Positions 1-10,076 of a DNA stretch of 64,000 nucleotides are shown here, piece after piece. Positions within the stretch are counted from its first letter, which is position 1; every line of letters starts with the position of its first letter. The stretch comes from Pseudomonas sp. PB106 (GTDB taxonomy: Bacteria > Pseudomonadota > Gammaproteobacteria > Pseudomonadales > Pseudomonadaceae): the NCBI RefSeq assembly GCF_009764645.1, contig NZ_RWIM01000061.1, positions 37,869 through 101,868 on the forward strand, read 5' to 3'. A program made the position numbers and the translations under genes. The notes under the pieces are model-generated. The model did not search any database. It saw only the letters and a list, made by a program, of their open reading frames with translations, and was not told where the DNA came from.

Positions 1-632
1 AGCTTGACCGAATCGACCTTGTCGATGGAGCGCTGGTTTTCCGGATCGAAGGTACGCAAGGTTTCGATTTCGTCATCGAACAGATCGATGCGATACGGCA
101 ATTTGCTGCCCATCGGGAACAGGTCGATCAACGCGCCCCGTACGGTGAATTCGCCGTGCTCATAAACCGTGTCGACGTAGCGATAGCCGCTGGCTTCGAG
201 CCGCGAGCGCATCTGCTCTACATCGAGTTTCTGCCCGACATCCAGCACCAGGCTGCTGCCGAGCAGGAACTTGGTCGGCGCCAACCGATGCAAAGCCGTG
301 GTGATCGGCACCACCAGCACACCGTGCTCCAGCTCCGGTAGCCTGTATAAGCTGGCGATGCGCTGGGAAATGATGTCCTGGTGCGGCGAGAACAAGTCGT
401 AGGGCAGGGTTTCCCAGTCGGGGAAATGCAGTACGGGCAAATCCGGGGCGAAGAAACTCAGCTCCTGTTCCAGTCGTTCAGCGCTCTGGCTGTCGGCGGT
501 CAGTAGCAGGGTGAAGCGCTTGGCAGCGCTGGCAGCCTCGGCAATTGCCAGGCTGAGGGCAGCACCGGGCAAATTGCCCCAATGCTGTTTACCTGCTTCG
601 GCAGGGAGTAGCGGTAGACGCAGAACGGGCAC
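1..632 (-). CDS. mfd: Transcription-repair coupling factor Mfd, N-terminal part (cut by window edge)
   Basis: This is the first ~210 codons of Mfd, the DNA translocase that removes RNA polymerase stalled at lesions and recruits UvrA. The start is a GTG at 632-630 giving (M)PVLRLPLLPAEAGKQHWG; the frame stays open to the window edge. The visible part corresponds to the UvrB-homology domain 1 region, with the DWETLPYDLFSPHQDIIS stretch and then a VRGALIDLFPMGS stretch typical of UvrB-like domains. The helicase motifs lie outside the window. The gene is divergent from gap, as in other pseudomonads. The GTG start and the truncation make it easy to miss. Confidence 0.93.
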   Translation of the reverse strand, partial: MPVLRLPLLPAEAGKQHWGNLPGAALSLAIAEAASAAKRFTLLLTADSQSAERLEQELSFFAPDLPVLHFPDWETLPYDLFSPHQDIISQRIASLYRLPELEHGVLVVPITTALHRLAPTKFLLGSSLVLDVGQKLDVEQMRSRLEASGYRYVDTVYEHGEFTVRGALIDLFPMGSKLPYRIDLFDDEIETLRTFDPENQRSIDKVDSVK

Positions 633-669
633 GGAAGGTTGAGCTCCAGGCTTTGCGACAAAGTCGGTA

Positions 670-699
670 ATTGTAGCGGCGTCCGGTGCTGCCTGTCAG
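670..699 (-). promoter_or_regulatory. Putative sigma-70 promoter of mfd
   Basis: On the minus strand CTGACA (699-694) and TACAAT (675-670) are separated by 18 bases, close to the sigma-70 consensus. The -10 lies about 38 bases upstream of the GTG start of mfd. This is inference from pattern only. Confidence 0.5.
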
Positions 700-933
700 T
701 TGCAGACTGCGTCTATCTTCGTGGTTTTGGCGAAATGTAGTGGTAACCATAAAAACGAGCAGTTTTTTTGTGGTTATGTAGTGCCGAAAGCGGGTGGTGT
801 TACGGAGGGTTACAGACATCGTCTGACAGTCGTCGGAAAATTGACTGCGCTGGAGGCCCCGGTTTTATTGGTCTGCAGAGGGGCGTATTTTTTTTGAAAG
901 GAATTTTGTTACCGATTGCGCGACAAGCGCGCA

Positions 934-962
934 TTGCTGAATGAGGTTGTCGGCGGCATAAT
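934..962 (+). promoter_or_regulatory. Putative sigma-70 promoter of gap
   Basis: TTGCTG (934-939) and CATAAT (957-962) are separated by 17 bases, 40 bases upstream of the proposed gap start. The -35 is only a partial match. The stretch 700-933 shows no gene that I can support. Confidence 0.4.
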
Positions 963-1001
963 GTAGCCCCTTTTTTCTGCCCCTACATGTGGAAGGTTAC
1001 C

Positions 1002-2450
1002 GTGACTCAGAAGCCCGACCAGTGTCTTGGTGAATGGATCGACCGTGAAGCACTCGCAGAAGCGATGATTCCGCTTATCGGTCAGCTCTACCGCAATAAC
1101 AACGTGGTGAGCTCGATCTATGGCCGCAGCCTGATCAACCAGTCTGTCATCGCGATTCTCAAAGCTCACCGCTTTGCTCGCCACCGTTCTTCCGACGACA
1201 GCGAACTCTCCGTCCACGAAACATTCCCACTGCTCAAGGCCATGAGCGAGCTCAAGCTCGGCGCGGCTTCGGTAGATCTGGGCAAGTTGGCGTTCAAATT
1301 CCGCAACGAAGGCAATGGCCGTACTGCCGAGCAGTTCGTTCGTGAAGAGATGGCTGACGTGGTTGGTCAGCAAAATGCTTCCGCACGTAAAGGCACCGAC
1401 GTTGTGCTGTACGGCTTCGGTCGTATCGGCCGTCTGCTGGCGCGCATCCTGATCGAGAAAACCGGTGGTGGCGACGGCCTGCGTCTGCGTGCCATCGTCG
1501 TGCGCAAAGGCGCCGAAAACGACCTGACCAAACGCGCCAGCCTGCTGCGCCGCGATTCGGTACACGGTTCGTTCAACGGCACCATTACCATCGACGAAGA
1601 AAACAACACCATCACTGCCAACGGTAACCTGATTCAGGTCATCTACGCGAAGAACCCGACCGAGGTGGATTACACCCAGTACGGCATCAAAGACGCACTG
1701 CTGGTGGACAACACCGGTGTATGGCGTGACGCTGACGGCCTGGGTCAGCATCTGGCCTGCCCGGGTATCGACCGCGTTGTTCTGACCGCGCCTGGCAAAG
1801 GCAAGCTGAAGAACATCGTTCACGGTATCAACCACAACGAAATCACGGCTGACGACAAGATCGTGTCCGCCGCTTCCTGCACCACCAACGCCATCGTGCC
1901 GGTGCTGAAAGCTGTGAATGACAAGTTCGGCATCATCAACGGTCACGTCGAAACCGTTCACTCGTACACCAACGACCAGAACCTGATCGACAACTTCCAC
2001 AAGGGCGATCGCCGTGGCCGTAGCGCCGCGCTGAACATGGTCATCACCGAGACCGGTGCTGCCACCGCTGCTGCCAAGGCCCTGCCTGAGCTGGCCGGCA
2101 AGCTGACCGGTAACGCGATCCGTGTTCCGACGCCGAACGTGTCGATGGCCATTCTCAACCTCAACCTTGAGAAAGCCGCCACCCGCGAAGAGATGAACGA
2201 GTACCTGCGCTACATGGCGCTGCACTCCGATCTGCACAAGCAAATCGACTTCGTCAACTCGCAGGAAGTTGTTTCGACCGACTTCGTTGGCTCGCGCCAC
2301 GCCGGCGTGGTCGATGCTGAAGCGACCATCGTTCAGGATAACCGCGTTGTTCTGTATGTCTGGTACGACAACGAGTTCGGTTACAGCTGCCAGGTAGTTC
2401 GCGTGATGGAAGACATGGCTGATGTAAATCCGCCAGCATTCCCGCGCTAA
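1002..2450 (+). CDS. gap: Glyceraldehyde-3-phosphate dehydrogenase, N-terminally extended form
   Basis: This NAD(P)-dependent GAPDH interconverts glyceraldehyde 3-phosphate and 1,3-bisphosphoglycerate. At 482 residues it is about 150 longer than classical GAPDH. The extra N-terminal ~130 residues are largely helical and precede the Rossmann motif GFGRIGR (about 138-144). The catalytic cysteine is in ASCTTN (Cys293). The C-terminal WYDNEFGYS motif is present. I prefer the GTG at 1002 (MTQKPDQ) over the in-frame ATG at 987 because GGAAGG sits 7 bases before the GTG. The long form beside mfd is conserved in Pseudomonas. It is followed by a strong intrinsic terminator. Confidence 0.93.
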   Translation: MTQKPDQCLGEWIDREALAEAMIPLIGQLYRNNNVVSSIYGRSLINQSVIAILKAHRFARHRSSDDSELSVHETFPLLKAMSELKLGAASVDLGKLAFKFRNEGNGRTAEQFVREEMADVVGQQNASARKGTDVVLYGFGRIGRLLARILIEKTGGGDGLRLRAIVVRKGAENDLTKRASLLRRDSVHGSFNGTITIDEENNTITANGNLIQVIYAKNPTEVDYTQYGIKDALLVDNTGVWRDADGLGQHLACPGIDRVVLTAPGKGKLKNIVHGINHNEITADDKIVSAASCTTNAIVPVLKAVNDKFGIINGHVETVHSYTNDQNLIDNFHKGDRRGRSAALNMVITETGAATAAAKALPELAGKLTGNAIRVPTPNVSMAILNLNLEKAATREEMNEYLRYMALHSDLHKQIDFVNSQEVVSTDFVGSRHAGVVDAEATIVQDNRVVLYVWYDNEFGYSCQVVRVMEDMADVNPPAFPR

Positions 2451-2466
2451 GCCTTAGCAGTACATG

Positions 2467-2497
2467 AAAACGCCCCGACTTTTGGTCGGGGCGTTTT
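2467..2497. terminator. Intrinsic terminator after gap
   Basis: The stem AAAACGCCCCGAC / GTCGGGGCGTTTT has a 5-base loop and ends in a T-run. The A-run on the other side could let it serve both strands. Confidence 0.9.
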
Positions 2498-2530
2498 TGT
2501 TTGGGGAAGATCAAAGCATCGCGTTTGATT

Positions 2531-2665
2531 CTGTAGGAGCTGCCGAAGGCTGCGATCTTTGCTTTATGCCCTCATCGCTGGCAAGCCAGCTCCCACAGGT
2601 TTCTTGGTGAATTGCACAATTGCATTAACACCCGAAACCCTGTGGGAGCTGGCTTGCCAGCGATG
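2531..2665. repeat. REP cluster: one family III element plus a family I doublet (REPIN)
   Basis: A single family III element (GTAGGAGCTGCCGAAGGC core, 2531-2560) is followed by two inverted copies of family I (core GTGGGAGCTGGCTTGCCAG) at 2573-2598 and 2640-2665. Two inverted REPs around a short spacer are the REPIN arrangement known in fluorescent pseudomonads. The right arm ends 5 bases before the stop of the convergent transporter gene. Confidence 0.85.
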
Positions 2666-2670
2666 GCGTC

Positions 2671-3972
2671 CTACCGTGCTCCGCCGGGTATGGCCGCTTG
2701 CGCCGTGCGCAGTTCATGCTTGTTGCCACGGAACAACACCAGCGTCGCCAGCAATCCCAGCACCGCCGCGCCACTGAGCCAGATCCCCGGCGCAGCCTTG
2801 TTGTCCAGCACATGAATCAGGTACGTACACGCCGCCGGGGTAAACCCGCCGAAGGTTGCCGTCGCCAGGCTGTACGCCAGCGAGAACCCGGTCGTACGCA
2901 CTTCTACCGGCATGATCTCGGTCAGTGCCACCACCATCGCGCCGTTGTACGAGCCGTAGAGGAACGACAGCCACAATTCGACAATCAGCAAATGGCTGAA
3001 GCTCGGATTCGCCACCAACCAAGACAGGGCGGGATAGGCGGTAAGAATCGCCAGAATCGTCGCCGCGAGCAGTAGGGGTTTTCGCCCGATCTTGTCGGAC
3101 ACCGCGCCCATCACCGGCAACCAGAAGAAGTTCGACAGGCCGATGCACACCGTCACCAGTAGCGCATCGAGATCCGACAGGTGCAACTCAGCCTTGCCGA
3201 AGGTCGGGGTGTAAGCGGTGATCAGGTAGAACGACACCGTGGTCATCACCACCAGCGCCATGCCAGCGATGACGAGGCCAAAGTTCTGACCGATAGAGCG
3301 GACAATTTCCCGCAGGGTAGGGCGATGTTTCCGCGCCTGGAATTCCGGGGTTTCTTCCAGCGAGCGACGGATGAAGAAAATCACCGGCACAATCATGCAG
3401 CCGATCAGGAACGGCACGCGCCAGCCCCACTCACCCATTTGTTCCGGGCTGAGCCAATGATTGAGGCCAACCCCGAGCAGGCCGGCGAAGACGACCGCCG
3501 CTTGCTGGCTCGCGGACTGCCAACTGACGAAAAAGCCCTTGCGACCCGGGGTGGCGATTTCTGCCAGATACACCGACACACCGCCGAGTTCTACGCCCGC
3601 CGAGAAGCCTTGTAACAATCGGCCGAACAGTACGAGCAAAGGCGCAGCGACACCCAGTGTGGCGTAACCGGGTACGCAAGCTATCAGCACGGTACCTGCT
3701 GCCATCAACGCCAACGTTATGATCAAGCCTTGGCGGCGGCCATGACGGTCAATGTAGGCGCCGAGGAAAATCGCCCCCAGCGGTCGCATCAGGAAGCCTG
3801 CGCCGAAGGTCGCCAACGAAAGCATCAGGGAAGCGAAGGCGCTGTCGGAGGGGAAAAAGGTCTTGGCAATGGCCGTGGCGTAAAAGCCGTAGACCATGAA
3901 GTCGAACATTTCGAGGAAGTTGCCGCTGACAACGCGAAAGATCGCTTTGCCTTTGCCCGTGGTGGAGGACAT
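2671..3972 (-). CDS. MFS transporter, metabolite:H+ symporter (citrate/tricarballylate type)
   Basis: This 433-residue inner-membrane protein has the 12-helix plan of the major facilitator superfamily. The N-terminal [16 protein letters not shown] segment and the loop motif DRHGRRQGL after helix 2 are characteristic of the metabolite:H+ symporter subfamily (CitA, ShiA, ProP relatives). The segment [15 protein letters not shown] matches citrate/tricarballylate symporters best by eye, but the substrate cannot be fixed from sequence. The gene stands alone between repeat elements and the divergent apbE. The ATG at 3972 has only a weak ribosome-binding site. Confidence 0.85.
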   Translation of the reverse strand: MSSTTGKGKAIFRVVSGNFLEMFDFMVYGFYATAIAKTFFPSDSAFASLMLSLATFGAGFLMRPLGAIFLGAYIDRHGRRQGLIITLALMAAGTVLIACVPGYATLGVAAPLLVLFGRLLQGFSAGVELGGVSVYLAEIATPGRKGFFVSWQSASQQAAVVFAGLLGVGLNHWLSPEQMGEWGWRVPFLIGCMIVPVIFFIRRSLEETPEFQARKHRPTLREIVRSIGQNFGLVIAGMALVVMTTVSFYLITAYTPTFGKAELHLSDLDALLVTVCIGLSNFFWLPVMGAVSDKIGRKPLLLAATILAILTAYPALSWLVANPSFSHLLIVELWLSFLYGSYNGAMVVALTEIMPVEVRTTGFSLAYSLATATFGGFTPAACTYLIHVLDNKAAPGIWLSGAAVLGLLATLVLFRGNKHELRTAQAAIPGGAR

Positions 3973-4061
3973 GGTCAGGTCTCACTATTGGATTTTGTAT
4001 AAAGATGTTGCAGATCCGTTAATTCATAATGGCCGCCGTGGTTTTACGGGGAGATGAATAA

Positions 4062-5078
4062 TTGTTCACTGGACGGTTGCTTGGGCTCGTGATTCTGGGT
4101 GGCCTATTGGCTGGCTGCGGCAATGGCGATTCCACTGAGGGTTTCGGTGGGCCGACCATGGGCAGCACGTACTCGATCAAGTATGTGCGCCACGCCGACA
4201 TGCCTGACGCGACGCAGGTTCGCCGTGAAGTGGAGAGCATCCTCGGCGAAGTTGATCGGCAGTTATCCACTTATCGCAATGATTCGGACATCGAGCGCTT
4301 CAACGCTTTGCCCGCGAGCAGCTGTCAGAAAATGCCGGCATCTGTGCTTGAACTGATCCGCGTTGGCGAGCAGCTGTCAGCGCAAAGCGAAGGTTCCTAC
4401 GACCTTACCCTGGAGCCGCTGATGAATCTCTGGGGCTTCGGCCCGCAAGGACGCGAAGAGAAAGTCCCTGACGCCGATGCACTGGCTGAGGTGATGTCGC
4501 GCGTTGGTTATCAGCATTTGCAAATCAATGGCGATCAGTTGTGCAAAGACGCCGCCGTCGAAGTCGACTTCAACAGCATCGCCGCCGGTTATGCCGTCGA
4601 CGCCATTGCGGCCCGACTCGACGCCATGGGCATCCACAACTACCTCGCCGAAGCCACCGGTGAATTAAAAGCCAAAGGCAAAAAACTCGACGGCTCACCG
4701 TGGCGCGTTGCCTTGGAAGAGCCTCGCGAAGATCAGCAGGTCGCCGAACGCGTCATTAATGTCGATGGCTACGGCGTTTCCACGTCCGGCGACTATCGCA
4801 ACTATTTCCTGCAGGATGGCCGGCGTTATTCCCACACCTTCGATGCGCGCAGCGGTGCACCGGTCCTACACGACCTGGCGTCAGTCACAGTGATTCATCC
4901 TTCAGCGTTGATGGCCGATGGACTATCGACGCTGTTGCTTATTCTTGGCCCCGAACGGGCTTGGGACTATGCCGAAAAACATGACATTGGTGCATTCTTT
5001 GTCATGCGTGCCGATACAGGTTTTGTCGTCCGCACCAACAAGGCTTTCGAGCGCCTCAGTGGCAAGAAAACTGACTGA
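4062..5078 (+). CDS. apbE: FAD:protein FMN transferase ApbE (lipoprotein)
   Basis: ApbE moves FMN from FAD onto threonine residues of partner proteins such as Nqr/Rnf subunits in the periplasm. The 338-residue product has a lipoprotein signal (LLAGC, Cys19). It also has the family motifs PTMGSTYSI, the VDFNSIAAGYAVD region, a TGELKAKG stretch and SGDYRNYF. The start is a TTG at 4062 with GGGGAG 8 bases upstream; an ATG at 4054 runs into a stop after 12 codons. No Nqr or Rnf genes are next to it here, so its target lies elsewhere. It is followed by sthA in the same direction after a 197-bp gap without a gene. Confidence 0.9.
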   Translation: MFTGRLLGLVILGGLLAGCGNGDSTEGFGGPTMGSTYSIKYVRHADMPDATQVRREVESILGEVDRQLSTYRNDSDIERFNALPASSCQKMPASVLELIRVGEQLSAQSEGSYDLTLEPLMNLWGFGPQGREEKVPDADALAEVMSRVGYQHLQINGDQLCKDAAVEVDFNSIAAGYAVDAIAARLDAMGIHNYLAEATGELKAKGKKLDGSPWRVALEEPREDQQVAERVINVDGYGVSTSGDYRNYFLQDGRRYSHTFDARSGAPVLHDLASVTVIHPSALMADGLSTLLLILGPERAWDYAEKHDIGAFFVMRADTGFVVRTNKAFERLSGKKTD

Positions 5079-5275
5079 GAACAATACGAAAGCTGGCGTT
5101 GTAGTGCAGGCAAAAGTAGCCTACGACGCGACCAAGGGTTAATGTGCGCGGCGTTGACGCTTCTATAGACTGTGTCCGGGTTCTTGATTGACCCCCAATT
5201 GTTCCTTCGCGCCGCCGTTCGGCGTGATTTAGCCGTAGGTGCTGCTGGCACCGCGGCCTGTTCTGAGGAGTACGC

Positions 5276-6670
5276 ATGGCTGTCTACAACTACGACGTGG
5301 TGGTGCTGGGTTCCGGCCCGGCGGGAGAAGGCGCGGCAATGAACGCCGCCAAAGCAGGGCGCAAGGTCGCGATGGTCGACAGCCGTCGCCAGGTCGGCGG
5401 TAACTGCACCCACCTCGGCACCATTCCGTCCAAGGCACTGCGTCACTCGGTGCGGCAGATCATGCAGTTCAACACTAACCCTATGTTCCGGGCGATCGGC
5501 GAGCCACGCTGGTTCTCCTTTCCGGACGTGTTGAAAAGCGCCGAGAAAGTCATTTCCAAACAAGTCGCTTCGCGTACCGGCTACTACGCCCGCAACCGCG
5601 TCGACGTGTTCTTCGGCACAGGCAGCTTCGCCGACGAGCAAACCATCGAAGTGGTCTGCGCCAACGGTGTGGTCGAGAAACTGGTGGCCAAGCACATCAT
5701 CATCGCCACCGGTTCGCGCCCATATCGCCCGGCGGACATCGATTTTCACCACCCGCGGATCTACGATAGCGACACCATCCTCAGCCTCGGCCACACCCCG
5801 CGCAAACTGATCGTTTACGGCGCCGGCGTGATCGGTTGCGAATACGCGTCGATCTTCAGCGGTCTGGGTGTGCTGGTCGAGCTGGTCGATAACCGTGGTC
5901 AGTTGCTGAGCTTCCTTGACTCGGAAATCTCCCAGGCGTTGAGCTACCACTTCAGCAACAACAACATTACCGTGCGTCACAACGAGGATTACGATCGCGT
6001 CGAAGGCGTCGATAACGGCGTGATCCTGCATCTGAAATCGGGCAAGAAGATCAAGGCCGACGCCTTGCTCTGGTGCAACGGCCGTACCGGCAACACCGAT
6101 ACGCTGGGTCTGGAAAACATCGGCGTCAAGGTCAACAGCCGTGGCCAGATCGAAGTCGACGAGGCGTACCGCACCTGCGTACCGAACATCTACGGTGCTG
6201 GTGACGTGATCGGCTGGCCAAGCCTGGCCAGTGCCGCCCACGACCAGGGTCGTTCCGCCGCTGGCAGCATCGTTGATAACGGTAGCTGGCGTTTCGTGAA
6301 TGACGTGCCAACCGGCATCTATACGATTCCGGAGATTAGTTCGATCGGCAAGAACGAGCAGGAGCTGACCCAGGCCAAAGTGCCTTACGAAGTCGGCAAG
6401 GCGTTCTTCAAGAGCATGGCGCGTGCGCAGATCGCCGGCGAGCCGCAAGGCATGCTGAAGATCCTGTTCCACCGTGAAACCCTGGAAGTATTGGGCGTTC
6501 ACTGCTTCGGTTATCAGGCGTCGGAGATCGTTCACATCGGTCAGGCGATCATGAACCAGCCGGGCGAGCTGAATACCCTGAAGTACTTCGTCAACACGAC
6601 GTTCAACTACCCGACCATGGCCGAAGCCTATCGGGTAGCGGCGTACGACGGCCTCAACCGGCTTTTTTGA
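5276..6670 (+). CDS. sthA: Soluble pyridine nucleotide transhydrogenase (Si-specific)
   Basis: SthA is a cytosolic FAD flavoprotein that transfers hydride between NADPH and NAD+, mainly to drain excess NADPH. It has 464 residues, the usual length. It has the FAD-binding [10 protein letters not shown] at the N terminus and a second Rossmann motif [10 protein letters not shown] for the nicotinamide nucleotide. In the redox-active region it reads [15 protein letters not shown]: Cys44 is present but the second cysteine of the disulphide reductase pair is Thr49. That change separates SthA from lipoamide and glutathione reductases. GAGGAG lies 6 bases before the ATG. Confidence 0.96.
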   Translation: MAVYNYDVVVLGSGPAGEGAAMNAAKAGRKVAMVDSRRQVGGNCTHLGTIPSKALRHSVRQIMQFNTNPMFRAIGEPRWFSFPDVLKSAEKVISKQVASRTGYYARNRVDVFFGTGSFADEQTIEVVCANGVVEKLVAKHIIIATGSRPYRPADIDFHHPRIYDSDTILSLGHTPRKLIVYGAGVIGCEYASIFSGLGVLVELVDNRGQLLSFLDSEISQALSYHFSNNNITVRHNEDYDRVEGVDNGVILHLKSGKKIKADALLWCNGRTGNTDTLGLENIGVKVNSRGQIEVDEAYRTCVPNIYGAGDVIGWPSLASAAHDQGRSAAGSIVDNGSWRFVNDVPTGIYTIPEISSIGKNEQELTQAKVPYEVGKAFFKSMARAQIAGEPQGMLKILFHRETLEVLGVHCFGYQASEIVHIGQAIMNQPGELNTLKYFVNTTFNYPTMAEAYRVAAYDGLNRLF

Positions 6671-6712
6671 CGGGCTCCGGCCGGTGGCCTGAGCCGGCCG
6701 GGGAGACCGATT

Positions 6713-7435
6713 TCAGCAATTCTCGAGCGTGGCAGTGGCCAAACCGGGAAAGTCTGTAATCAGGCTGTCAACGCCGAAGTCGGCGAGTCTGCGCATCAGC
6801 GCAGGCTCGTTGACGGTCCACACCGACACATGCAGCCCTTGACGCTGCGCCTTCTGCAGGCGTTCCGGCGTACACAGCGTCCAATTCAGCGCCAGAATCT
6901 CACAGCCATAGCTTGCCGCGACCTTCAATGGGTCGAGCCAGGCGTACTCGGCGACCAACCCCCGCGACACATCCGGCACCAGATCCAGCGCAGCTTTCAG
7001 CACTTCCCGCGAACTCGAGGTGATTGTCACCTTGTCGAGCAGGCCATGGCGCTGGGCCATTTCGCGAATCGCCAGCACGGTGGTTGCGGCGCGGGTGCGT
7101 GAAGCGCTTTTGACTTCCAGTTGCCAGTGCTCGAAATCACACTTTTCGAACAACTCTTCCAGCGTCGGAATCGGGCACGGCTTGATCCAGCCCGGGCCAC
7201 CCTTGCGCGCGTCGTAGGTCACCAGTTCGGCGGCGGTGTGTTCGACGACTTTGCCGCGCCGTTCCGTGGTGCGCTTGAGAGTCGGGTCGTGGATGACCAT
7301 CAACTCGCCGTCCTTGGACAGGTGCAGATCCAGTTCGCAGCGGCGCACGCCGTGCTTGAGACATTCCTGAAAGCTGCTCAGGGTATTTTCCGGTGCTTCG
7401 CCCTTGGCGCCGCGGTGGCCGTAGATGAGGGTCAC
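6713..7435 (-). CDS. Glycerophosphodiester phosphodiesterase (cytosolic, UgpQ-like)
   Basis: This enzyme hydrolyses glycerophosphodiesters to glycerol 3-phosphate and an alcohol. It has 240 residues and no signal peptide, so it acts in the cytosol like UgpQ. Catalytic motifs are clear: HRG at 7-9, PENT at 15-18, ELDLHLSKDGELMVIHD with the metal and catalytic residues, and a C-terminal TDFPG. The start is a GTG at 7435 with AAGGA upstream. It lies just downstream of the PilZ gene with a 14-bp gap, so both probably share a transcript. Confidence 0.9.
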   Translation of the reverse strand: MTLIYGHRGAKGEAPENTLSSFQECLKHGVRRCELDLHLSKDGELMVIHDPTLKRTTERRGKVVEHTAAELVTYDARKGGPGWIKPCPIPTLEELFEKCDFEHWQLEVKSASRTRAATTVLAIREMAQRHGLLDKVTITSSSREVLKAALDLVPDVSRGLVAEYAWLDPLKVAASYGCEILALNWTLCTPERLQKAQRQGLHVSVWTVNEPALMRRLADFGVDSLITDFPGLATATLENC

Positions 7436-7449
7436 GGTTCTTCCTTAAA

Positions 7450-8031
7450 TTAAATGCCTGATTCGTTCTGTTCGCGGGCCAGACGTCGTTCCTGGGCCTG
7501 CTTTTGCAAGATATAGCGGGCGAGCAACTGGCGCTGGGCGTCGGTCAGGTGTTCAAACTCTGTGCCGACGTCGTAACCGTCGCCCTTGCGGTCGCAATGG
7601 GTGACGCGGGCGCGCAGCAGCAGGCCCAGCGCTTGCGGCATCAGCACCAGTTTCACCGACAGGTGAGCACCAGCGGCGATGGGCGTCGGGTGCTGAAAGT
7701 CGACGCCGCCTTCGGAAATGATCACCGGTTGCGGCTCGCCGATCTGGCCGAGCACGGTCAGGGCGACCACCTGGCTGAGCAGGTCGATGCGTTTGTTCTG
7801 GGATTTCAGGAACGCAGCAATGGCGCGGTCGCGCTCGCTGATCTGGCGCAACAGGTGCTGCGACTCGAATTCGCTCAGGTGCAGTTCGCTGAGCAGGTTG
7901 AAGAGCGGGGAAGCATCCTGCAACACTTCCTGGCCTGCGGCTTCGGGAGCGGACAGGGGCCGAATTTCCAGTGCGATCGTGTCCTCGATACGGTAGTATT
8001 CGCGGCGATCTTCTTCATCTAATGTCGACAT
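7450..8031 (-). CDS. PilZ domain protein
   Basis: This 193-residue cytosolic protein is probably a cyclic di-GMP receptor. The N-terminal RREYYR supplies the RxxxR part of the binding site. The second motif, normally [D/N]xSxxG, reads IISEGG, so its first polar position is not conserved. Between them lies a ~70-residue helical insertion (DASPLFNLLSELHLSEF onwards), an arrangement seen in longer pseudomonad PilZ proteins. It is divergent from lolC and upstream of the phosphodiesterase gene. Its output partner is unknown. Confidence 0.8.
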   Translation of the reverse strand: MSTLDEEDRREYYRIEDTIALEIRPLSAPEAAGQEVLQDASPLFNLLSELHLSEFESQHLLRQISERDRAIAAFLKSQNKRIDLLSQVVALTVLGQIGEPQPVIISEGGVDFQHPTPIAAGAHLSVKLVLMPQALGLLLRARVTHCDRKGDGYDVGTEFEHLTDAQRQLLARYILQKQAQERRLAREQNESGI

Positions 8032-8125
8032 GGCGAACCCATGGTAGCGGCGGTGGTCTGAGTGTAAAGCTGGTTATCGACCCCCGCCACAAGGACGTTC
8101 CTTTTCCCTCCGAACAAGCCCCGAC

Positions 8126-9376
8126 ATGTTCAGACCTCTCTTCGTATTTATCGGCACGCGTTATACCCGTGCAAAGCGTCGCAATCATTTTGTGTCATTC
8201 ATTTCCCTGACTTCGATGATCGGGCTCGCCCTTGGCGTGGTCGTGATGATCGTCGTGCTGTCGGTGATGAATGGCTTCGATCATGAGATGCGCACCCGCG
8301 TGCTGGGCATGGTGCCCCACGCGACCATCGAATCCACTGAGCCAATCAACGATTGGCAAAGCCTGGCCACCAAGGTCAAGCAGAACCCGCAGGTGACGGC
8401 CGTCGCGCCGTTCACCCAGATGCAGGGCTTGCTGACCAATAACGGTCAGGTGTCCAAGGTGTTGCTCAACGCCATCGACCCTGCGCTCGAGCGCAACGTG
8501 TCGATCATCGACAACTTCATGAAGCAGGGCAAACTCGACGATTTGACGCCGGGCAGCTTCGGCATCGTCATCGGCGACAAGGCCGCGACCAAGCTCGGCG
8601 TCGGCATCGGTGACAAGGTCACCTTCGTCGCGCCGGAGGTCAGCGTGACCCCGGCCGGGATGTTCCCGCGCATGAAGCGCTTCACCGTCGTCGGCATTTT
8701 CCATGTTGGCGCTGGTGAGCTCGATGGCTATCTGGGCGTCACCAACCTGCAGGATCTGGCGAAAATGCACCGCTGGAAGCCGGATCAGGTGCAGGGCTTG
8801 CGTCTCAAGTTCGACGACCTGTTCCAGGCGCCGCGTGAGGCATGGAACATCGCCCAGCAACTTGGCGAAGACCATTACTACGCCCGCGACTGGACCCGCA
8901 CCCACGGCAATCTGTATCAGGCGATCCGCATGGAAAAAGCCATGATCGGCCTGCTGTTGCTGCTGATCGTCGCCGTCGCCGCGTTCAACATCATTTCCAC
9001 GCTGGTGATGGTGGTCAACGACAAGAAGGGCGACATCGCTATTCTGCGCACGTTGGGTGCGACGCCGGGCACGATCATGCGCACGTTCATGGTGCAAGGC
9101 ACGGTGATTGGCGTGGTCGGTACAGCGATTGGCGCGGTGGTCGGGATTTTCGCGGCGCTCAACGTCAGCGCGGCGATCTCGGCACTGGAAGGCCTGATCG
9201 GCCACAAATTCCTTAATGCTGACGTGTATTTCATTGATTATCTTCCGTCGCAGGTGCAGAGCCAGGACGTGGTCATGGTCTGCGCGGCGGCGTTGGTTCT
9301 GAGTTTCCTCGCCACCCTGTATCCCGCCTGGCGTGCCGCACGCACCCAGCCGGCGGAGGCGCTACGTTATGAGTGA
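8126..9376 (+). CDS. lolC: Lipoprotein-releasing ABC transporter permease LolC
   Basis: LolC is one of two permeases of LolCDE, which extracts outer-membrane lipoproteins from the inner membrane and passes them to LolA. It has 416 residues with the FtsX/MacB plan: one helix near residues 27-50, a large periplasmic domain, then three C-terminal helices. Its N terminus [19 protein letters not shown] is nearly identical to that of LolE at 10131, so the two are paralogues by duplication. The stop overlaps the lolD start. In the P. aeruginosa order the first gene is lolC; which paralogue is functionally C or E is assigned by that order. Confidence 0.9.
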   Translation: MFRPLFVFIGTRYTRAKRRNHFVSFISLTSMIGLALGVVVMIVVLSVMNGFDHEMRTRVLGMVPHATIESTEPINDWQSLATKVKQNPQVTAVAPFTQMQGLLTNNGQVSKVLLNAIDPALERNVSIIDNFMKQGKLDDLTPGSFGIVIGDKAATKLGVGIGDKVTFVAPEVSVTPAGMFPRMKRFTVVGIFHVGAGELDGYLGVTNLQDLAKMHRWKPDQVQGLRLKFDDLFQAPREAWNIAQQLGEDHYYARDWTRTHGNLYQAIRMEKAMIGLLLLLIVAVAAFNIISTLVMVVNDKKGDIAILRTLGATPGTIMRTFMVQGTVIGVVGTAIGAVVGIFAALNVSAAISALEGLIGHKFLNADVYFIDYLPSQVQSQDVVMVCAAALVLSFLATLYPAWRAARTQPAEALRYE

Positions 9377-10067
9377 GTCGGGCATGAGTGAAAAAGCAAT
9401 CTTGAGCTGCCGCAACCTGGGCAAATCCTACGAGGAAGGCCCGGAATCGGTAGAAGTCCTCGCCGGTCTGCAACTGGAGTTGCAACCGGGTGAGCGTGTG
9501 GCGATTGTCGGTACCTCGGGTTCGGGCAAAAGTACCTTGCTCAACCTGCTCGGTGGTCTGGACACGCCAACCCAGGGCAGCGTCTGGCTCGACGGTGAAG
9601 AGCTGTCGGCCTTGAGCGAGAAGAAGCGTGGCCTGCTGCGTAACCGGTCGCTCGGTTTCGTCTACCAGTTCCACCACCTGCTGCCGGAATTCACTGCGCT
9701 GGAAAATGTGTGCATGCCGCTGCTGATCGGCAAGACGCCGATCCCGGAAGCGCGTCAGCGCGCCACGGCATTGCTGGAGCGCGTCGGCCTCGGCCATCGT
9801 CTCGAGCACAAACCGTCGGAACTGTCCGGTGGTGAGCGTCAACGTGTGGCCATCGCCCGCGCGCTGGTGAACAAGCCAGGCCTGGTGATGCTCGACGAGC
9901 CGACCGGCAACCTCGACTCCCACACCGGCCAGGGCATTCAGGATTTGATGCTGGAACTCAGCACCTCGATGCGCACCGCGTTCCTGGTGGTGACCCACGA
10001 CATGAACCTCGCCCGCCAGATGGACCGCGTTCTGCATTTGCAGGATGGCTGCCTGACCCCCATCTGA
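9369..10067 (+). CDS. lolD: Lipoprotein-releasing ABC transporter ATPase LolD
   Basis: This is the cytosolic ATPase that drives LolCE. It has 232 residues. Walker A is GTSGSGKST, the signature is LSGGERQ, Walker B is LVMLDEPT, followed by the switch histidine in VVTHD. The Q-loop region [12 protein letters not shown] is typical of LolD. The ATG at 9369 overlaps the lolC stop by 8 bases; a second in-frame ATG lies at 9384. A longer frame opening at 9333 would lie inside lolC and is unlikely. Confidence 0.95.
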   Translation: MSESGMSEKAILSCRNLGKSYEEGPESVEVLAGLQLELQPGERVAIVGTSGSGKSTLLNLLGGLDTPTQGSVWLDGEELSALSEKKRGLLRNRSLGFVYQFHHLLPEFTALENVCMPLLIGKTPIPEARQRATALLERVGLGHRLEHKPSELSGGERQRVAIARALVNKPGLVMLDEPTGNLDSHTGQGIQDLMLELSTSMRTAFLVVTHDMNLARQMDRVLHLQDGCLTPI

Positions 10068-10076
10068 TTGGCTGAA

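Noticed and set aside
909..2300. A 463-codon open frame antisense to gap
   Set aside because: It is a shadow of the highly biased GC-rich gap coding sequence; gap has full family motifs and the antisense frame shows no recognisable domain or ribosome-binding site.
4967..6535. A 522-codon frame antisense to sthA
   Set aside because: Shadow frame of sthA; no motif, and sthA is certain.
6674..6704. GC-rich inverted repeat after sthA as a terminator
   Set aside because: The stem CTCCGGCCGG/CCGGCCGGGG is strong but has no T-run on either strand, so termination is not supported.
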